A DNA stretch of 64,000 nucleotides. It comes from UBA1858 sp965227695. Lineage in GTDB: Bacteria; Pseudomonadota; Gammaproteobacteria; UBA4575. Below, piece by piece: positions 32,960 to 42,708 of the stretch. Every line of letters begins with the position of its first letter. Position 1 is the first letter of the stretch. Made by a program: the position numbers and the translations under genes. The stretch is from assembly GCA_965227695.1 (NCBI GenBank), contig OZ245760.1:1364001-1428000 (forward strand). The letters are read 5' to 3'. Below the pieces are notes generated by a model. The model had not been told where the DNA came from. It saw only the letters and a program-made list of their open reading frames with translations, and ran no database searches.

Positions 32960-33673
32960 ATGTGTGATTCTTACTTCAACCTAAAGCCAGGACGAATTAT
33001 AGCGAATAAGTATGAAGTGATTTCACTGCTTGGATCGGGCTGGGAAGGTGAGGTTTACAAAATCATTGAGCTGGGTACAGACATAGAACGTGCAGCCAAA
33101 ATATTCTATCCGGAAAGAAACAGGAATGACAAAGCCGTAAAGTATTATGCAAAGCAGCTTCATAATCTGAGAAATTGCTCCATGCTGATTCGATATTTCA
33201 CAAAAGAGACATTTCTGCATAAACGTACACCCACTACGATACTGATTTCTGAATATGTCGATGGAATTCTGCTATCAGACTTTATAAGTAATCTACCCTT
33301 AAAAAAAATGCCACCTTTCGAGGCGCTGCATCTGCTGTATTCGCTCACTTGTGGGTTAGAGCAGATACATAGCATGAAAGAGTATCACGGGGATCTGCAC
33401 TCGGCTAATGTGATTGTTAATCATTACGGTTTGAAATATGAGCTCAAGCTAATGGATTTATATTCGCAGGACGGTTCAAAGAAAGAAAATCAAAAGGATG
33501 ATATTATTGGCCTGGTACAAATATTTTATGAAGCGCTGGGAGGCAGAAAATTCTACTCAAAACAGCCTGATGCAGTAAAATATATTTGCTGTGGCTTAAA
33601 ATCTTCTTTGATATTAGGGAAATTCAAGTCTGTTAGTCAGCTGCGCTCGCATATAGAAAATATGTCATGGTAA
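32960..33673 (+). CDS. Small protein-kinase-fold protein
   Basis: 237 residues. The Gly-rich loop is LLGSGWEGEVYK, the Lys of strand 3 is AAKIFY, the catalytic loop is YHGDLHSANVIV, and the metal-binding segment reads LMDLYSQ, with Asp-Leu-Tyr in place of Asp-Phe-Gly. The HGDLH form is shared with lipopolysaccharide and Fructosamine/ABC1-type kinases as well as bacterial Ser/Thr kinases. The C-terminal lobe is short. It is preceded by a metallophosphoesterase gene, so the pair could be a kinase/phosphatase couple. Targets unknown. Confidence 0.8.
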   Translation: MCDSYFNLKPGRIIANKYEVISLLGSGWEGEVYKIIELGTDIERAAKIFYPERNRNDKAVKYYAKQLHNLRNCSMLIRYFTKETFLHKRTPTTILISEYVDGILLSDFISNLPLKKMPPFEALHLLYSLTCGLEQIHSMKEYHGDLHSANVIVNHYGLKYELKLMDLYSQDGSKKENQKDDIIGLVQIFYEALGGRKFYSKQPDAVKYICCGLKSSLILGKFKSVSQLRSHIENMSW

Positions 33674-33756
33674 AAACATATGTCAGCCACACTTCAATGG
33701 CTGTAAATCATGTTTTCGCAGTGCAGCACATTTTTAACTGAATTGTCACTGATCAC

Positions 33757-34116
33757 ATGTCGAAAAAACTCATGGAAACGAAAAAAACATCATTGGGATT
33801 AAGTCAGAACATTACGGCGATGCTTTGTTATTTGCTTGGCTGGGTGAGCGGACTGATCATACTGTTATTGGAGAAAAATAATCAATTTGTAAGATTTCAT
33901 GCCATGCAATCCATATTGGTCTTTGGTGGCCTGACTCTTGTCAGTATTTTGATTGGAACAATGTTGTTATTTTTCATTTTTTTAATTCCACTATTAAATC
34001 TGGCCGCTATCGTTCTGTGGATACTGTTAATGGTCAAAGCCTACCAGGGAGTTAATTTTAAACTGCCCATCGTTGGAGAGCTTGCTGATAAGTGGTCCAG
34101 GGAATTTAATCTTTAA
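33757..34116 (+). CDS. DUF4870 (Tic20-like) membrane protein
   Basis: 119 residues. The pattern SLGLSQNITAMLCYLLGWVSGLIILLLEKNNQFVRFHAMQSI is characteristic of DUF4870/Tic20-like proteins. Three helices follow or overlap, ending with AYQGVNFKLPIVGELADKWS. Function unknown. A second in-frame ATG lies five codons in; the N-terminal residues are polar, so either start leaves the fold intact. It is convergent with the ion-channel gene. Confidence 0.88.
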   Translation: MSKKLMETKKTSLGLSQNITAMLCYLLGWVSGLIILLLEKNNQFVRFHAMQSILVFGGLTLVSILIGTMLLFFIFLIPLLNLAAIVLWILLMVKAYQGVNFKLPIVGELADKWSREFNL

Positions 34117-34180
34117 AACACTATTCTGGTAATTCAGGTCCGTACGCGATAATTGATGTGGATGCTCGCGAGGTGTCTGC

Positions 34181-35050
34181 TCACTGTTTGTCATCAGGCT
34201 TGTTTGCGACATCTTGTTTGATGTTTTTTATTTCGCTATGAAGTTCGTCAAATCTTTTATGTATCGATATCAGTTCGCTATGTGTGAATTCTTTCAATTC
34301 TGTCTTATCTGTCTCTCTTGTTTGTTTTTGGGTCATTTGCATCGCATCTACAATAATACCAATAAAAAGATTTAATACCGCAAAGCTGGTTATAACAATG
34401 AAAGGAACAAAAAATATCCAGGCGAGCGGATAGTGCTCCATAACCGGCCTGACAATTCCCATCGACCAGCTCTCAAGTGTCATGATCTGGAACAGGGTAT
34501 AAGCGGATGCGCCGACACTGCCAAACCATTGCTGCAATTCAGGATCTGTGTGATCGCCAAAAAGCTTGGTGGTTAATACGGCTGACACGTAAAAAATAAT
34601 TCCGAGTACGCCAATCACTGAAACCATGCCCGGTATTGAGTGTCCCAGCGCCGCAATGACCCGCCGCATTTGCGGCACGACGGATAATAGTCTTAATACT
34701 CTCAGGATTCTTAACGCCCGTAATACCGATAAAGCTCCTGTTGTCGGCAGCCAGGCGATAGTGACAATAGTGAAGTCGAATACATTCCAGCCTGACCTGA
34801 AAAAGGATAGTCTGTAAGCGTAAAACTTTAGTGCAAGTTCTGCGGTGAACAGAAGCAGGATAATTTTGTCGATCATTAATAGCCACGTGCCAAAACTTTT
34901 CATTATTTGCGCATCGGTTTCAAGACCAAGAGTAATTGCATTAATCAAAATTAAGGCGGTAATAAACTGAATGAACTTTGGCTGCTCTACGAATCGGGAA
35001 ACCTTTTCCCTGCTGCCTGATAACTTTTCCATAGATATTGGTTCAACCAT
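34181..35050 (-). CDS. Bacterial voltage-gated sodium channel (NaChBac/NavAb type)
   Basis: 289 residues from the ATG at 35050 (AGGGA upstream; a TTG three codons earlier is less likely). Six helices: S1-S3, then the S4 voltage sensor SVLRALRILRVLRLLSVVPQMRR with regularly spaced Arg. The pore loop carries the selectivity filter TLESWSM near residue 190, the same as NavAb, and S6 is FVVITSFAVLNLFIGIIVDAM. The C-terminal helix (SELISIHKRFDELHSEIKNI) is the coiled-coil tetramer zipper. In marine and halophilic bacteria these channels serve Na+ entry linked to motility or pH. Single gene. Confidence 0.95.
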   Translation of the reverse strand: MVEPISMEKLSGSREKVSRFVEQPKFIQFITALILINAITLGLETDAQIMKSFGTWLLMIDKIILLLFTAELALKFYAYRLSFFRSGWNVFDFTIVTIAWLPTTGALSVLRALRILRVLRLLSVVPQMRRVIAALGHSIPGMVSVIGVLGIIFYVSAVLTTKLFGDHTDPELQQWFGSVGASAYTLFQIMTLESWSMGIVRPVMEHYPLAWIFFVPFIVITSFAVLNLFIGIIVDAMQMTQKQTRETDKTELKEFTHSELISIHKRFDELHSEIKNIKQDVANKPDDKQ

Positions 35051-35864
35051 TATTATCAATCCCTGAAATCATATTCACTGTTTGTAGATAATATTTATTA
35101 AATTAAATCATTAAAATTACATGCGTCTGAACGGCTACCTGACGGTTGCCCTGTTTCTCATGTCTCCATCGCATGCTCAAGTAATTTCCGGTCCCGCAAC
35201 AGGTAGCGCGGCATATAGTTACATTGCAGAAAACTGCCGGGACCCGCGATAAATAAGTGGTCCTTGACAATGCATTTTAAGATACTTGAGTCTTAATTAT
35301 CTACTATAAGTACACGAATTTAATACACCTTTGTTTGATTCCATCAATGCTTCGCGTTTGTCCCTTGAATAGTAATGTATGTGTCATTATTTACATTCCG
35401 TGATTCTGACTGACCACTAATAACACTAATATTTGTAGGCTTTATTTCGGCGCAATTTTTTGCGCTATCTCGCGATATTTGCACTGGGCACACTTTTCAT
35501 CCATGGTGAGTTGTTGGCATGTGATGTCGACATAATCCATTACTTTCTGCCAGAACCCAGAATAGATGCCTTTGTATGCCTGTATCAATTCCCTATGCTG
35601 TTAAAATTTGAAAAAATGATCGACGTGACACTTTGTTTTATTCGGCTGCAATCCACCTGGCGCTCAGCCTGTCAGTGAAGTTCAAAATATCGGTAACCAG
35701 CTAGTTTTGATCGGCAGCGTATTTTATGATGCAGTGTTGATTTGTGTTAGGGTCAGCACTTTATTTATATCAATTTTCACAGCAAATCGGCTGCCAATTG
35801 ATTAAGGCATATGTCATGCTCGCCGGTATAGTTTAATGCATCAAGGGAAGGTTATTTTATACAA
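35051..35864. other. Long intergenic region ahead of the sucrose operon
   Basis: 814 bases between the leftward channel gene and the rightward sucrose genes. Two short rightward frames occur: 35121-35252 (43 codons, signal-peptide-like start) and 35460-35678 (72 codons). Neither has an SD or a recognisable product. The upstream promoter and any osmotic control sites of the sucrose operon must lie here, but I could not identify them. No IS remnants were seen. Confidence 0.45.
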
Positions 35865-38009
35865 ATGAGTGCAAATGACAGTCTTTATATTTTGATGATT
35901 AGTGTCCATGGATTAATTCGGGGTCGCGACCTTGAGCTGGGTCGTGATGCAGATACCGGTGGGCAAACCAAGTACGTGGTCGAGTTGGCAAAAGCCGCCG
36001 CACAGCATGAGTCTGTTGAAAGGGTGGATTTAATGACGCGGTTGATTATCGATTCCCAGGTTGATCAGGATTATCAACAACACACTGAAATGCTCTCTGA
36101 TAATTCGCAAATAATACGAATTAAAGCAGGGGCAGAGGAATATATTCACAAGGAAAAGCTTTGGGATTATCTGGACAATTTTGTCGATAATGCGCTGGTT
36201 TACCTGAGGACCCAGGAAAAGCTGCCGAATATCATACATGCTCATTACGCGGATGCAGGATATGTCGGTGTCAGGCTGGCCAGCCAGCTTGGAATACCAC
36301 TTGCCTTCACCGGCCACTCTCTTGGGCGTGTTAAACGTCGACGATTGTTAGCCAGTGGCCTGAGAAGCAATGAAATTGAGCAACGCTATAATATCTCAAG
36401 ACGCATAGAAGCTGAAGAAGAGACCCTGTCAATGGCGGACCTGGTTGTGACCAGTACGCATAACGAGGCTGAAAATCAGTACGAACTATACGATCATTTT
36501 CAACCGGAAAAAATGCGCGTTATTCCGCCTGGCATAGATTTGTCACGTTTTTGTCCGGCTGACACTGATCAAGTGCCAGAAGGGGTCGCGCAAAAAGTTG
36601 CTGTATTTTTGCGCGACCCTGCAAAGCCAATCATATTTGCAATATCGCGTGCTGATCAGCGCAAGAACATATCCGGACTGCTTCATGCGTATGGTCATTC
36701 AAAGGCGCTTCAAAAAATCGCCAATCTGTTAATCGTGGCGGGCAATCGGGAAGATATAGAAGATCTGGAATCAGGAGCGAAAGATGTGCTGCGCGAAATA
36801 TTGTATCTCGTTGATTTATATGATTTGTATGGAAAAGTAGCTTACCCCAAGTCGCATGAAGCAGAAGAAGTCCCTGATTTTTATCGTATGAGTGCACAGT
36901 CAAAAGGTGTTTTCGTTAACCCTGCCCTGACTGAGCCCTTTGGCCTGACAATTCTGGAGGCATCAGCCAGTGGCCTGCCGGTCGTCGCGACCGAAGATGG
37001 TGGTCCGGTAGATATATTAAATAACTGTCATAATGGAACACTGGTTAACCCTCTTGATACAGAAGCGATGGCGCAAGCCATTCTGGACATAGTGAGTGAT
37101 TCTGCGCAATGGCAGCATATGTCTGACAGTGGTATTAGTGGTGTGAATACACATTATTCGTGGGCTGCCCACACATCGCAATATGTGCAGCAGATAACCA
37201 TACTTCAAAGCCGACTGGAAGGACCGCCGGCGGCACCTGAAGTCAAGTTGCCCATACGCTTTCACGATCGGGCGCTGGTTACCGACCTTGATCAGAGCCT
37301 GCTGGGAGATGAAAGTACGCTCATGGACTTTACAAAAGTGATTCGTTCCCATCGCAAGCGTACTGCATTTGCGATCGCAACAGGAAGGCGTCTGGATTCA
37401 GCGCTTGCAGTTATAAAAAAATATAAAATACCGCAACCGGATGTGTTAATCACGAGCGTTGGTACCGAAATATATTATGCGCCTGAACTTTTGCTCGATG
37501 AGAGCTGGGAACAATATATTGATCATATGTGGCCGCGTCAAAAGATTCAAAAACTATTTGCCAATGTCGCTGGTATGAAGCTGCAGGCAAAAGAAGAACA
37601 GAGCAAGTATAAAATCAGTTATATTCTGGCACCTGAATTGGCGCCGACATTAAATGAGATTAATACACTTTTGAGAAAGTCAGATATTAGTGTCAATACA
37701 TGGATGTCATTTGGTACGTTTCTGGACATTGTTCCGATTCGGGCCTCTAAAGGATTTGCTTTACGTTATATTTCAGATCAATGGAATATTCCGCTTGAAA
37801 AAATACTGGTAACAGGAGGTTCTGGAACAGATGAAGATATGCTGCGTGGGAATACTTTATCGGTCATTCTCTCGAACCGGCATGACGATGAATTGGCAGA
37901 TTTGACAGACATTGAACCAATGTATTTTGCTACCCGGCCATATTCAGCGGGTATTCTTGAAGCGATTGATTATTATCAGTTCTTTGATGCTTGCCAGCCA
38001 CCAGTATAG
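35865..38009 (+). CDS. sps: Sucrose-phosphate synthase with C-terminal HAD domain
   Basis: 714 residues. The glycosyltransferase part (about 1-460) has MISVHGLIRGRDLELGRDADTGGQTKYVVELA at the start, AFTGHSLGRVKRRRL, and the nucleotide-sugar E-x7-E segment EPFGLTILEASASGLPVVATEDGG. From about 470 a HAD-type phosphatase-like domain follows (LVTDLDQSLLGDE), as in bidomain SPS enzymes. It makes sucrose 6-phosphate from UDP-glucose and fructose 6-phosphate. It is the first gene of a four-gene sucrose set. The downstream gene encodes a separate phosphatase. Confidence 0.95.
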   Translation: MSANDSLYILMISVHGLIRGRDLELGRDADTGGQTKYVVELAKAAAQHESVERVDLMTRLIIDSQVDQDYQQHTEMLSDNSQIIRIKAGAEEYIHKEKLWDYLDNFVDNALVYLRTQEKLPNIIHAHYADAGYVGVRLASQLGIPLAFTGHSLGRVKRRRLLASGLRSNEIEQRYNISRRIEAEEETLSMADLVVTSTHNEAENQYELYDHFQPEKMRVIPPGIDLSRFCPADTDQVPEGVAQKVAVFLRDPAKPIIFAISRADQRKNISGLLHAYGHSKALQKIANLLIVAGNREDIEDLESGAKDVLREILYLVDLYDLYGKVAYPKSHEAEEVPDFYRMSAQSKGVFVNPALTEPFGLTILEASASGLPVVATEDGGPVDILNNCHNGTLVNPLDTEAMAQAILDIVSDSAQWQHMSDSGISGVNTHYSWAAHTSQYVQQITILQSRLEGPPAAPEVKLPIRFHDRALVTDLDQSLLGDESTLMDFTKVIRSHRKRTAFAIATGRRLDSALAVIKKYKIPQPDVLITSVGTEIYYAPELLLDESWEQYIDHMWPRQKIQKLFANVAGMKLQAKEEQSKYKISYILAPELAPTLNEINTLLRKSDISVNTWMSFGTFLDIVPIRASKGFALRYISDQWNIPLEKILVTGGSGTDEDMLRGNTLSVILSNRHDDELADLTDIEPMYFATRPYSAGILEAIDYYQFFDACQPPV

Positions 38010-38029
38010 AGGATAAGTGTACGCATTTT

Positions 38030-38884
38030 ATGCCTGGCCGTATTTTAATTTGCACTGATCTGGATCGCACACTGATTCCTAATGGTCCCCAGGTGGCTGA
38101 TAAAGCTGCTCACCAAAAGTTTGTGAATCTTGTGGCGCACCCGGAAATTGAACTGGCATATGTAAGTGGACGAAATAAATCTTTGGTGCTGGATGCCATC
38201 GATGAGTATCGTCTTCCGAACCCTGATTACGTCATCGCCGATGTAGGAACGACTATTTATTCGGTTGAGACAAGTGATGCGACACAGTGGCACCTGTGGG
38301 ACAGCTGGCAAGATGAAATTGCAAGTAACTGGCATGGCTATTCGCATGATCAGCTCGCGGAATGGCTGCTTGATATTGCTGGCCTTAGACTACAGGAAAA
38401 GGAAAAGCAGTCGCCATACAAATTAAGTTATTATGTAACATCGGATAAAATCAATAAATCATATATTGATAGCATTGAAGCTGTTTTGAAGAGTAAAGAT
38501 GTCGCTGCGAGTATCATCTACAGTATTAACGAAGTCAGTGATACCGGCCTGATTGATATTTTGCCTGAAAACGCCACCAAGCTGCATGCGATAGAATTTT
38601 TAATGAAACATCAGGGGTATTCCTATGCAGATACAGTTTATTCGGGTGATAGTGGTAATGACTTGCCGGTTTTGACTAGCCGTATCGATTCAGTTCTGGT
38701 GAATAATGCCACGCAAGAAGTTAAATCAATGGCGATTGAAATGGCTTTGGCTAATGGCACGAGTGATCATCTGTATATAGCCAGTGGCGAGACATTGGCG
38801 TCCAATGGGTATTATAGTGCCGGTATTCTGGAAGGTATTTTGCACTATCACCCAGAGTTAAATGTTGTGGTTAGTCACGCATAA
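38030..38884 (+). CDS. spp: Sucrose-6-phosphate phosphatase
   Basis: 284 residues from the ATG at 38030. A TTG at 37991 would overlap the previous gene. HAD motifs: ICTDLDRTLIPNG (nucleophile Asp), YVSGRNKSLVLDAIDEY, and DTVYSGDSGNDLPVLTS for the last motif. This is the family pattern of S6PP. It removes phosphate from sucrose 6-phosphate made by the preceding enzyme and drives synthesis. Gap to SPS 20 bases. Confidence 0.92.
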   Translation: MPGRILICTDLDRTLIPNGPQVADKAAHQKFVNLVAHPEIELAYVSGRNKSLVLDAIDEYRLPNPDYVIADVGTTIYSVETSDATQWHLWDSWQDEIASNWHGYSHDQLAEWLLDIAGLRLQEKEKQSPYKLSYYVTSDKINKSYIDSIEAVLKSKDVAASIIYSINEVSDTGLIDILPENATKLHAIEFLMKHQGYSYADTVYSGDSGNDLPVLTSRIDSVLVNNATQEVKSMAIEMALANGTSDHLYIASGETLASNGYYSAGILEGILHYHPELNVVVSHA

Positions 38885-38952
38885 TTCTGCGGTTTGGTAA
38901 TGTGAATGCAAATTACGGGCATGGTAAAAGCAAGAGCATACATAATAAGTAT

Positions 38953-39846
38953 ATGAATGAAATGAGACCTGTGCTGTTTGGTGAAGTTCTTTATGATATT
39001 TTCCCTGACGGAGGCATGATTCTTGGTGGCGCACCTTTTAATGTTGCGTGGCATTTGCAGGCCTTTAATGTAAATCCTCTACTTATCAGCTGTATTGGTG
39101 ACGATGAGCTTGGTAGTCACATAATTGATCGCATGCAGTATTGGGATATGGATATTTCTGCAATACAAAAAGATCCTGAGCATGCGACCGGAACAGTGCA
39201 GATAACGTTTCAAAATGATGTGCCAGAATATAACATCGTCAATAACTGCGCATATGATTTTATAAGCATGCTGAAACTGCCGGAATTAAAAAATGACGTG
39301 ATTCTTTATCACGGAACACTGGCCACGAGGCATATATCAAGTCGCCAGGCTTTAGCTAAGTTACGTGCGCATCATCCGTTAAATATCTTTATTGATGTTA
39401 ATCTTAGAGTGCCGTGGTTTGATGTAAATAAGGTATTAGAGTGTATGAAAGAGTGTCGCTGGATCAAGTTAAATCAGGATGAACTTTATACCTTGCAACA
39501 GAATAATCAGAAAAAAAACGTATATGAGTATGCTGAACTACTGATGAAATCCGTTCAGGCAGAAAATATTATTCTCACACGCGCAGAAAAGGGGTCTTTT
39601 ATCCTGGCACGCAATGGTGAAGAATTAGAGGTGCGTCCTAAAAATGACATTAATATTGTTGATACAGTAGGTGCTGGCGATGCCTATTCAAGTATTTTTA
39701 TATTGGGTGTGCTGAAAAACTGGGATCTGGAAATAATTATTGAAAGAGCTCAGCTATTTGCATCTGCAATTGCAGGCCAACGTGGTGCAATTGTTGATGA
39801 CATGAGATTTTATAATCAATTTAAAAAGGAATGGTGCTTAAAATAA
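38953..39846 (+). CDS. frk: PfkB-family carbohydrate kinase, probable fructokinase
   Basis: About 297 residues from the ATG at 38953; a GTG at 38902 gives a longer, polar N-terminus, and the family usually starts near RPVLFGEVLYDIFPDG. Further motifs: ILGGAPFNVAWHLQAF, IDVNLRVPWFDVN, and the C-terminal signature DTVGAGDAYSSIFILGVL with the catalytic Asp. It phosphorylates fructose released from sucrose by the next enzyme. The gene ends overlapping the sucrose synthase start. Confidence 0.9.
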   Translation: MNEMRPVLFGEVLYDIFPDGGMILGGAPFNVAWHLQAFNVNPLLISCIGDDELGSHIIDRMQYWDMDISAIQKDPEHATGTVQITFQNDVPEYNIVNNCAYDFISMLKLPELKNDVILYHGTLATRHISSRQALAKLRAHHPLNIFIDVNLRVPWFDVNKVLECMKECRWIKLNQDELYTLQQNNQKKNVYEYAELLMKSVQAENIILTRAEKGSFILARNGEELEVRPKNDINIVDTVGAGDAYSSIFILGVLKNWDLEIIIERAQLFASAIAGQRGAIVDDMRFYNQFKKEWCLK

Positions 39847-42245
39847 TGATGCAGGATATTCCAGGAAAATTATCAATATTCAAGGAGTTTGTTGATAGTC
39901 ATCATTCAATAATGCATGTGTTTATACACGAGCTTATGACACTTGAAAGAAAATTTTTGCTTCGAAGCGAAATACTGTCAGCTTATAATAAAACATTTAC
40001 TGATGTTAAAAAGCAGGACCCGTCACTCAGCTCTTTTGCTGATGTAATGAATGGATGCCAGGAAGTGGCAATTAATGGTTCATGGGTCTATTTTTCATTG
40101 CGTTACGACGTCGCAAGGTGGGGTTATGTCCGCATACACTGCGATACACTTGATACCCACATCATCTCTGACGATCAGTTTCTGGCATTTAAGGAGCAGC
40201 TCGTTTGCGGGCATCACAGTGACTGGACGCTGGAAGTTGATATGGCTCCATTCAGCAGGGAATTCTATAAACTCCAGGAGTCAGATTCGATAGGCAATGG
40301 TCTGGAATATCTCAACCGTAAATTATCAACAAAATTATTTGAAGAGCTGGCCAGGGGTGAACAAAAGCTTTTAACATTCCTGAAATTACACCGCTATCGT
40401 GAACAGCAGTTGATGGTGAATTCCTCTATTGTCAATATTGCACAGTTAAGAAGCGCGTTAAGACAGGCACTGATACTTCTGCGTGCCAGGCCAGATGAAC
40501 TTGCCTGGGAAGATATTTCCAGGCAAATGTATGAACTTGGTCTTGAGCCCGGGTGGGGAAATAATGTCGGACGTGTCCGTGAAACACTAAAAATTCTACT
40601 GGATGTGCTGCAGGGGCCATCACCATCCAACATGGAAGCATTGCTGGAAAGAATTCCGATGATCTTCACCATCGCGGTGGTCACACCACATGGCTATTTT
40701 GGTCAGTCGAATGTACTGGGGCGCCCGGATACCGGTGGGCAGGTGGTTTATATACTGGATCAGGTACGTGCTATGGAAACAGAAATGCGCACGCGCCTGC
40801 ACCAACAAGGACTGCAGATCGAGCCTGAAATTGTCATTCTTACCCGGCTGATCCCAAATGCTGAAGGCACTAACTGTGATATGCACCTGGAGCAGGTTGC
40901 AGGTACACAAAATACACATATCCTGCGTGTTCCGTTCACCGAGGACGATGGCGAGGTTTTACAGGACTGGATCTCCAGATTTGACGTATGGCCGTATCTT
41001 GAGCGATACACTGTCAACGCTGAGCGTGAGTTATTGGCCCAGCTTGGAGGCAGACCCGATCTTATCATTGGCAATTATTCGGATGGATGCCTGGTGGCAT
41101 CATTGTTGTCACAACGCCTTGGCGTCACACAATGCAACATAGCCCACGCACTTGAGAAAACAAAATATCTTTTTTCTGATCTGTACTGGAAAGACATGGA
41201 AAGCCAATATCATTTTTCATGTCAGTTCACGGCCGATCTGATTTCAATGAATACTGCGGACTTTATTGTTACCAGCACATATCATGAGATTGCAGGAACA
41301 CATGACACGGTCGGGCAATATGAAAGCTACTCGACTTTTACCATGCCCGATTTGTATCGTGTGATTCATGGTATTGATGTCTTCGACCCCAAGTTTAATA
41401 TTGTCTCACCTGGCGCAGATCCAAACGTTTATTTTCCATATTTTGATACAGAAAAAAGATTTATGTATTTACATGAAAATATTGAAGAGTTGATTTATGG
41501 TGAACCCGGTGGCGACACGCGAGGTCATCTTATCAGTCCCGGCAAACCTATCATATTCACAATGGCGCGCCTCGATAAAATAAAAAATATCACCGGACTG
41601 GTAGAGTGGTATGGCGAGCATCAACAATTGCAGGAACAGGCCAACCTGTTGATTATTTCCGGGCATGTGGATGTCAGTAAGTCAATTGAACAGGAAGAGC
41701 AGGCGCAGATACATTATATGCATGAACTTTTTGATAAGTATCAGCTCGACGACAAGGTGCGATGGGTAGGCAGGCAGCTGGATAAACAATTAACCGGTGA
41801 GTTGTATCGCTATATCGCCGATCAAAAAGGCATATTCATACAACCGGCATTATTTGAAGCCTTTGGACTGACAGTGATTGAAGCGATGAGTACTGGCTTA
41901 CCAACTTTTGCTACCTGTTATGGTGGTCCTGAAGAGATAATTGAAGATGAATTCAGTGGTTTTCATATTAATCCAAATGAAAGCGCTCAAACGGCAGAGA
42001 AAATATTCCAGGTGATTGAACGTTTTAATAGCAATCCGGATTATTGGATGGAAATTTCAAACAACAGTCTCAAGAGAGTTGAATCACACTACACCTGGAG
42101 AAACTATGCCCGACGCATGATGACCCTGGCGCGAATCTATGGTTTTTGGAAATTTGCCACGGATTTGGACAGGATAGAAACGCAAAGATATATCCAGATG
42201 CTTTATGGGTTACAGTTTAAGCCACTGGCTGATGGCATGCGCTGA
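39846..42245 (+). CDS. sus: Sucrose synthase
   Basis: About 800 residues, typical length. An N-terminal regulatory region spans roughly 1-250. The GT-B core begins VVTPHGYFGQSNVLGRPDTGGQVVYILDQVRA, contains LTRLIPNAEGTNC, and has the E-x7-E site ALFEAFGLTVIEAMSTGLPTFATCYGG. It reversibly converts sucrose and nucleoside diphosphate to NDP-glucose and fructose. The TAATG overlap with the kinase gene suggests the ATG at 39846; an ATG at 39831 is also possible. Together with SPS, SPP and fructokinase it forms a complete sucrose cycle. Confidence 0.95.
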   Translation: MMQDIPGKLSIFKEFVDSHHSIMHVFIHELMTLERKFLLRSEILSAYNKTFTDVKKQDPSLSSFADVMNGCQEVAINGSWVYFSLRYDVARWGYVRIHCDTLDTHIISDDQFLAFKEQLVCGHHSDWTLEVDMAPFSREFYKLQESDSIGNGLEYLNRKLSTKLFEELARGEQKLLTFLKLHRYREQQLMVNSSIVNIAQLRSALRQALILLRARPDELAWEDISRQMYELGLEPGWGNNVGRVRETLKILLDVLQGPSPSNMEALLERIPMIFTIAVVTPHGYFGQSNVLGRPDTGGQVVYILDQVRAMETEMRTRLHQQGLQIEPEIVILTRLIPNAEGTNCDMHLEQVAGTQNTHILRVPFTEDDGEVLQDWISRFDVWPYLERYTVNAERELLAQLGGRPDLIIGNYSDGCLVASLLSQRLGVTQCNIAHALEKTKYLFSDLYWKDMESQYHFSCQFTADLISMNTADFIVTSTYHEIAGTHDTVGQYESYSTFTMPDLYRVIHGIDVFDPKFNIVSPGADPNVYFPYFDTEKRFMYLHENIEELIYGEPGGDTRGHLISPGKPIIFTMARLDKIKNITGLVEWYGEHQQLQEQANLLIISGHVDVSKSIEQEEQAQIHYMHELFDKYQLDDKVRWVGRQLDKQLTGELYRYIADQKGIFIQPALFEAFGLTVIEAMSTGLPTFATCYGGPEEIIEDEFSGFHINPNESAQTAEKIFQVIERFNSNPDYWMEISNNSLKRVESHYTWRNYARRMMTLARIYGFWKFATDLDRIETQRYIQMLYGLQFKPLADGMR

Positions 42246-42305
42246 ATGGCTTGCTGAAAAAGAGGAATTTTTTAAAATTTTGACGACTTATTCAATGGGG
42301 TGACT

Positions 42306-42638
42306 ATGGCTGACATATACAAGTTATCAGAAAATCATATTAGTAAGGCAGACCGTACCAAGCTGGAAAGTTTTGCAAGCCATACAATTGCACATGGTCG
42401 TGCGACACGCTGGCACTGGGTTGATGGCAAACATGCCGAAAGTGCACTGGAGGTATTTATTGGCGGTGCGCAAGAACAGCTTGCGGTACGTATCTGTCGC
42501 GATGGTAAGCAGGATGTCTTTTGTGTCTATGATGAGACACGTAAGTTATTGACCTCAGGGCCTCTTGAACGTGTACTGACTGATCTTGAAAACCATTTTG
42601 TGAAACTGCATGGTGAAGATCCGAATATTACAGGCTAA
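42306..42638 (+). CDS. Hypothetical protein, small soluble
   Basis: 110 residues from the ATG at 42306, with GGGG five bases upstream. No signal peptide or TM. Sequence begins MADIYKLSENHISKADRTKLESFASHTIAHGRATRWHWVDG and has an alternating strand region (LEVFIGGAQEQLAVRICRDG). Not recognised. It follows the sucrose operon after 60 bases in the same direction, so it may be co-transcribed. Confidence 0.65.
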   Translation: MADIYKLSENHISKADRTKLESFASHTIAHGRATRWHWVDGKHAESALEVFIGGAQEQLAVRICRDGKQDVFCVYDETRKLLTSGPLERVLTDLENHFVKLHGEDPNITG

Positions 42639-42708
42639 CTGTTAAGAAATACGTCGGGCCCCTTCATTCCGATTCGTTCCCCAGTTTAAACGTATACATC
42701 CCGTGACG

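Noticed and set aside
35121..35252. 43-codon ORF with a signal-peptide-like N-terminus
   Set aside because: No SD within 15 bases and no family features; kept only as part of the intergenic description.
35460..35678. 72-codon ORF with a signal-like start before the sucrose operon
   Set aside because: The start is not ATG-based with an SD, and the body lacks protein-like composition. No recognised motif.
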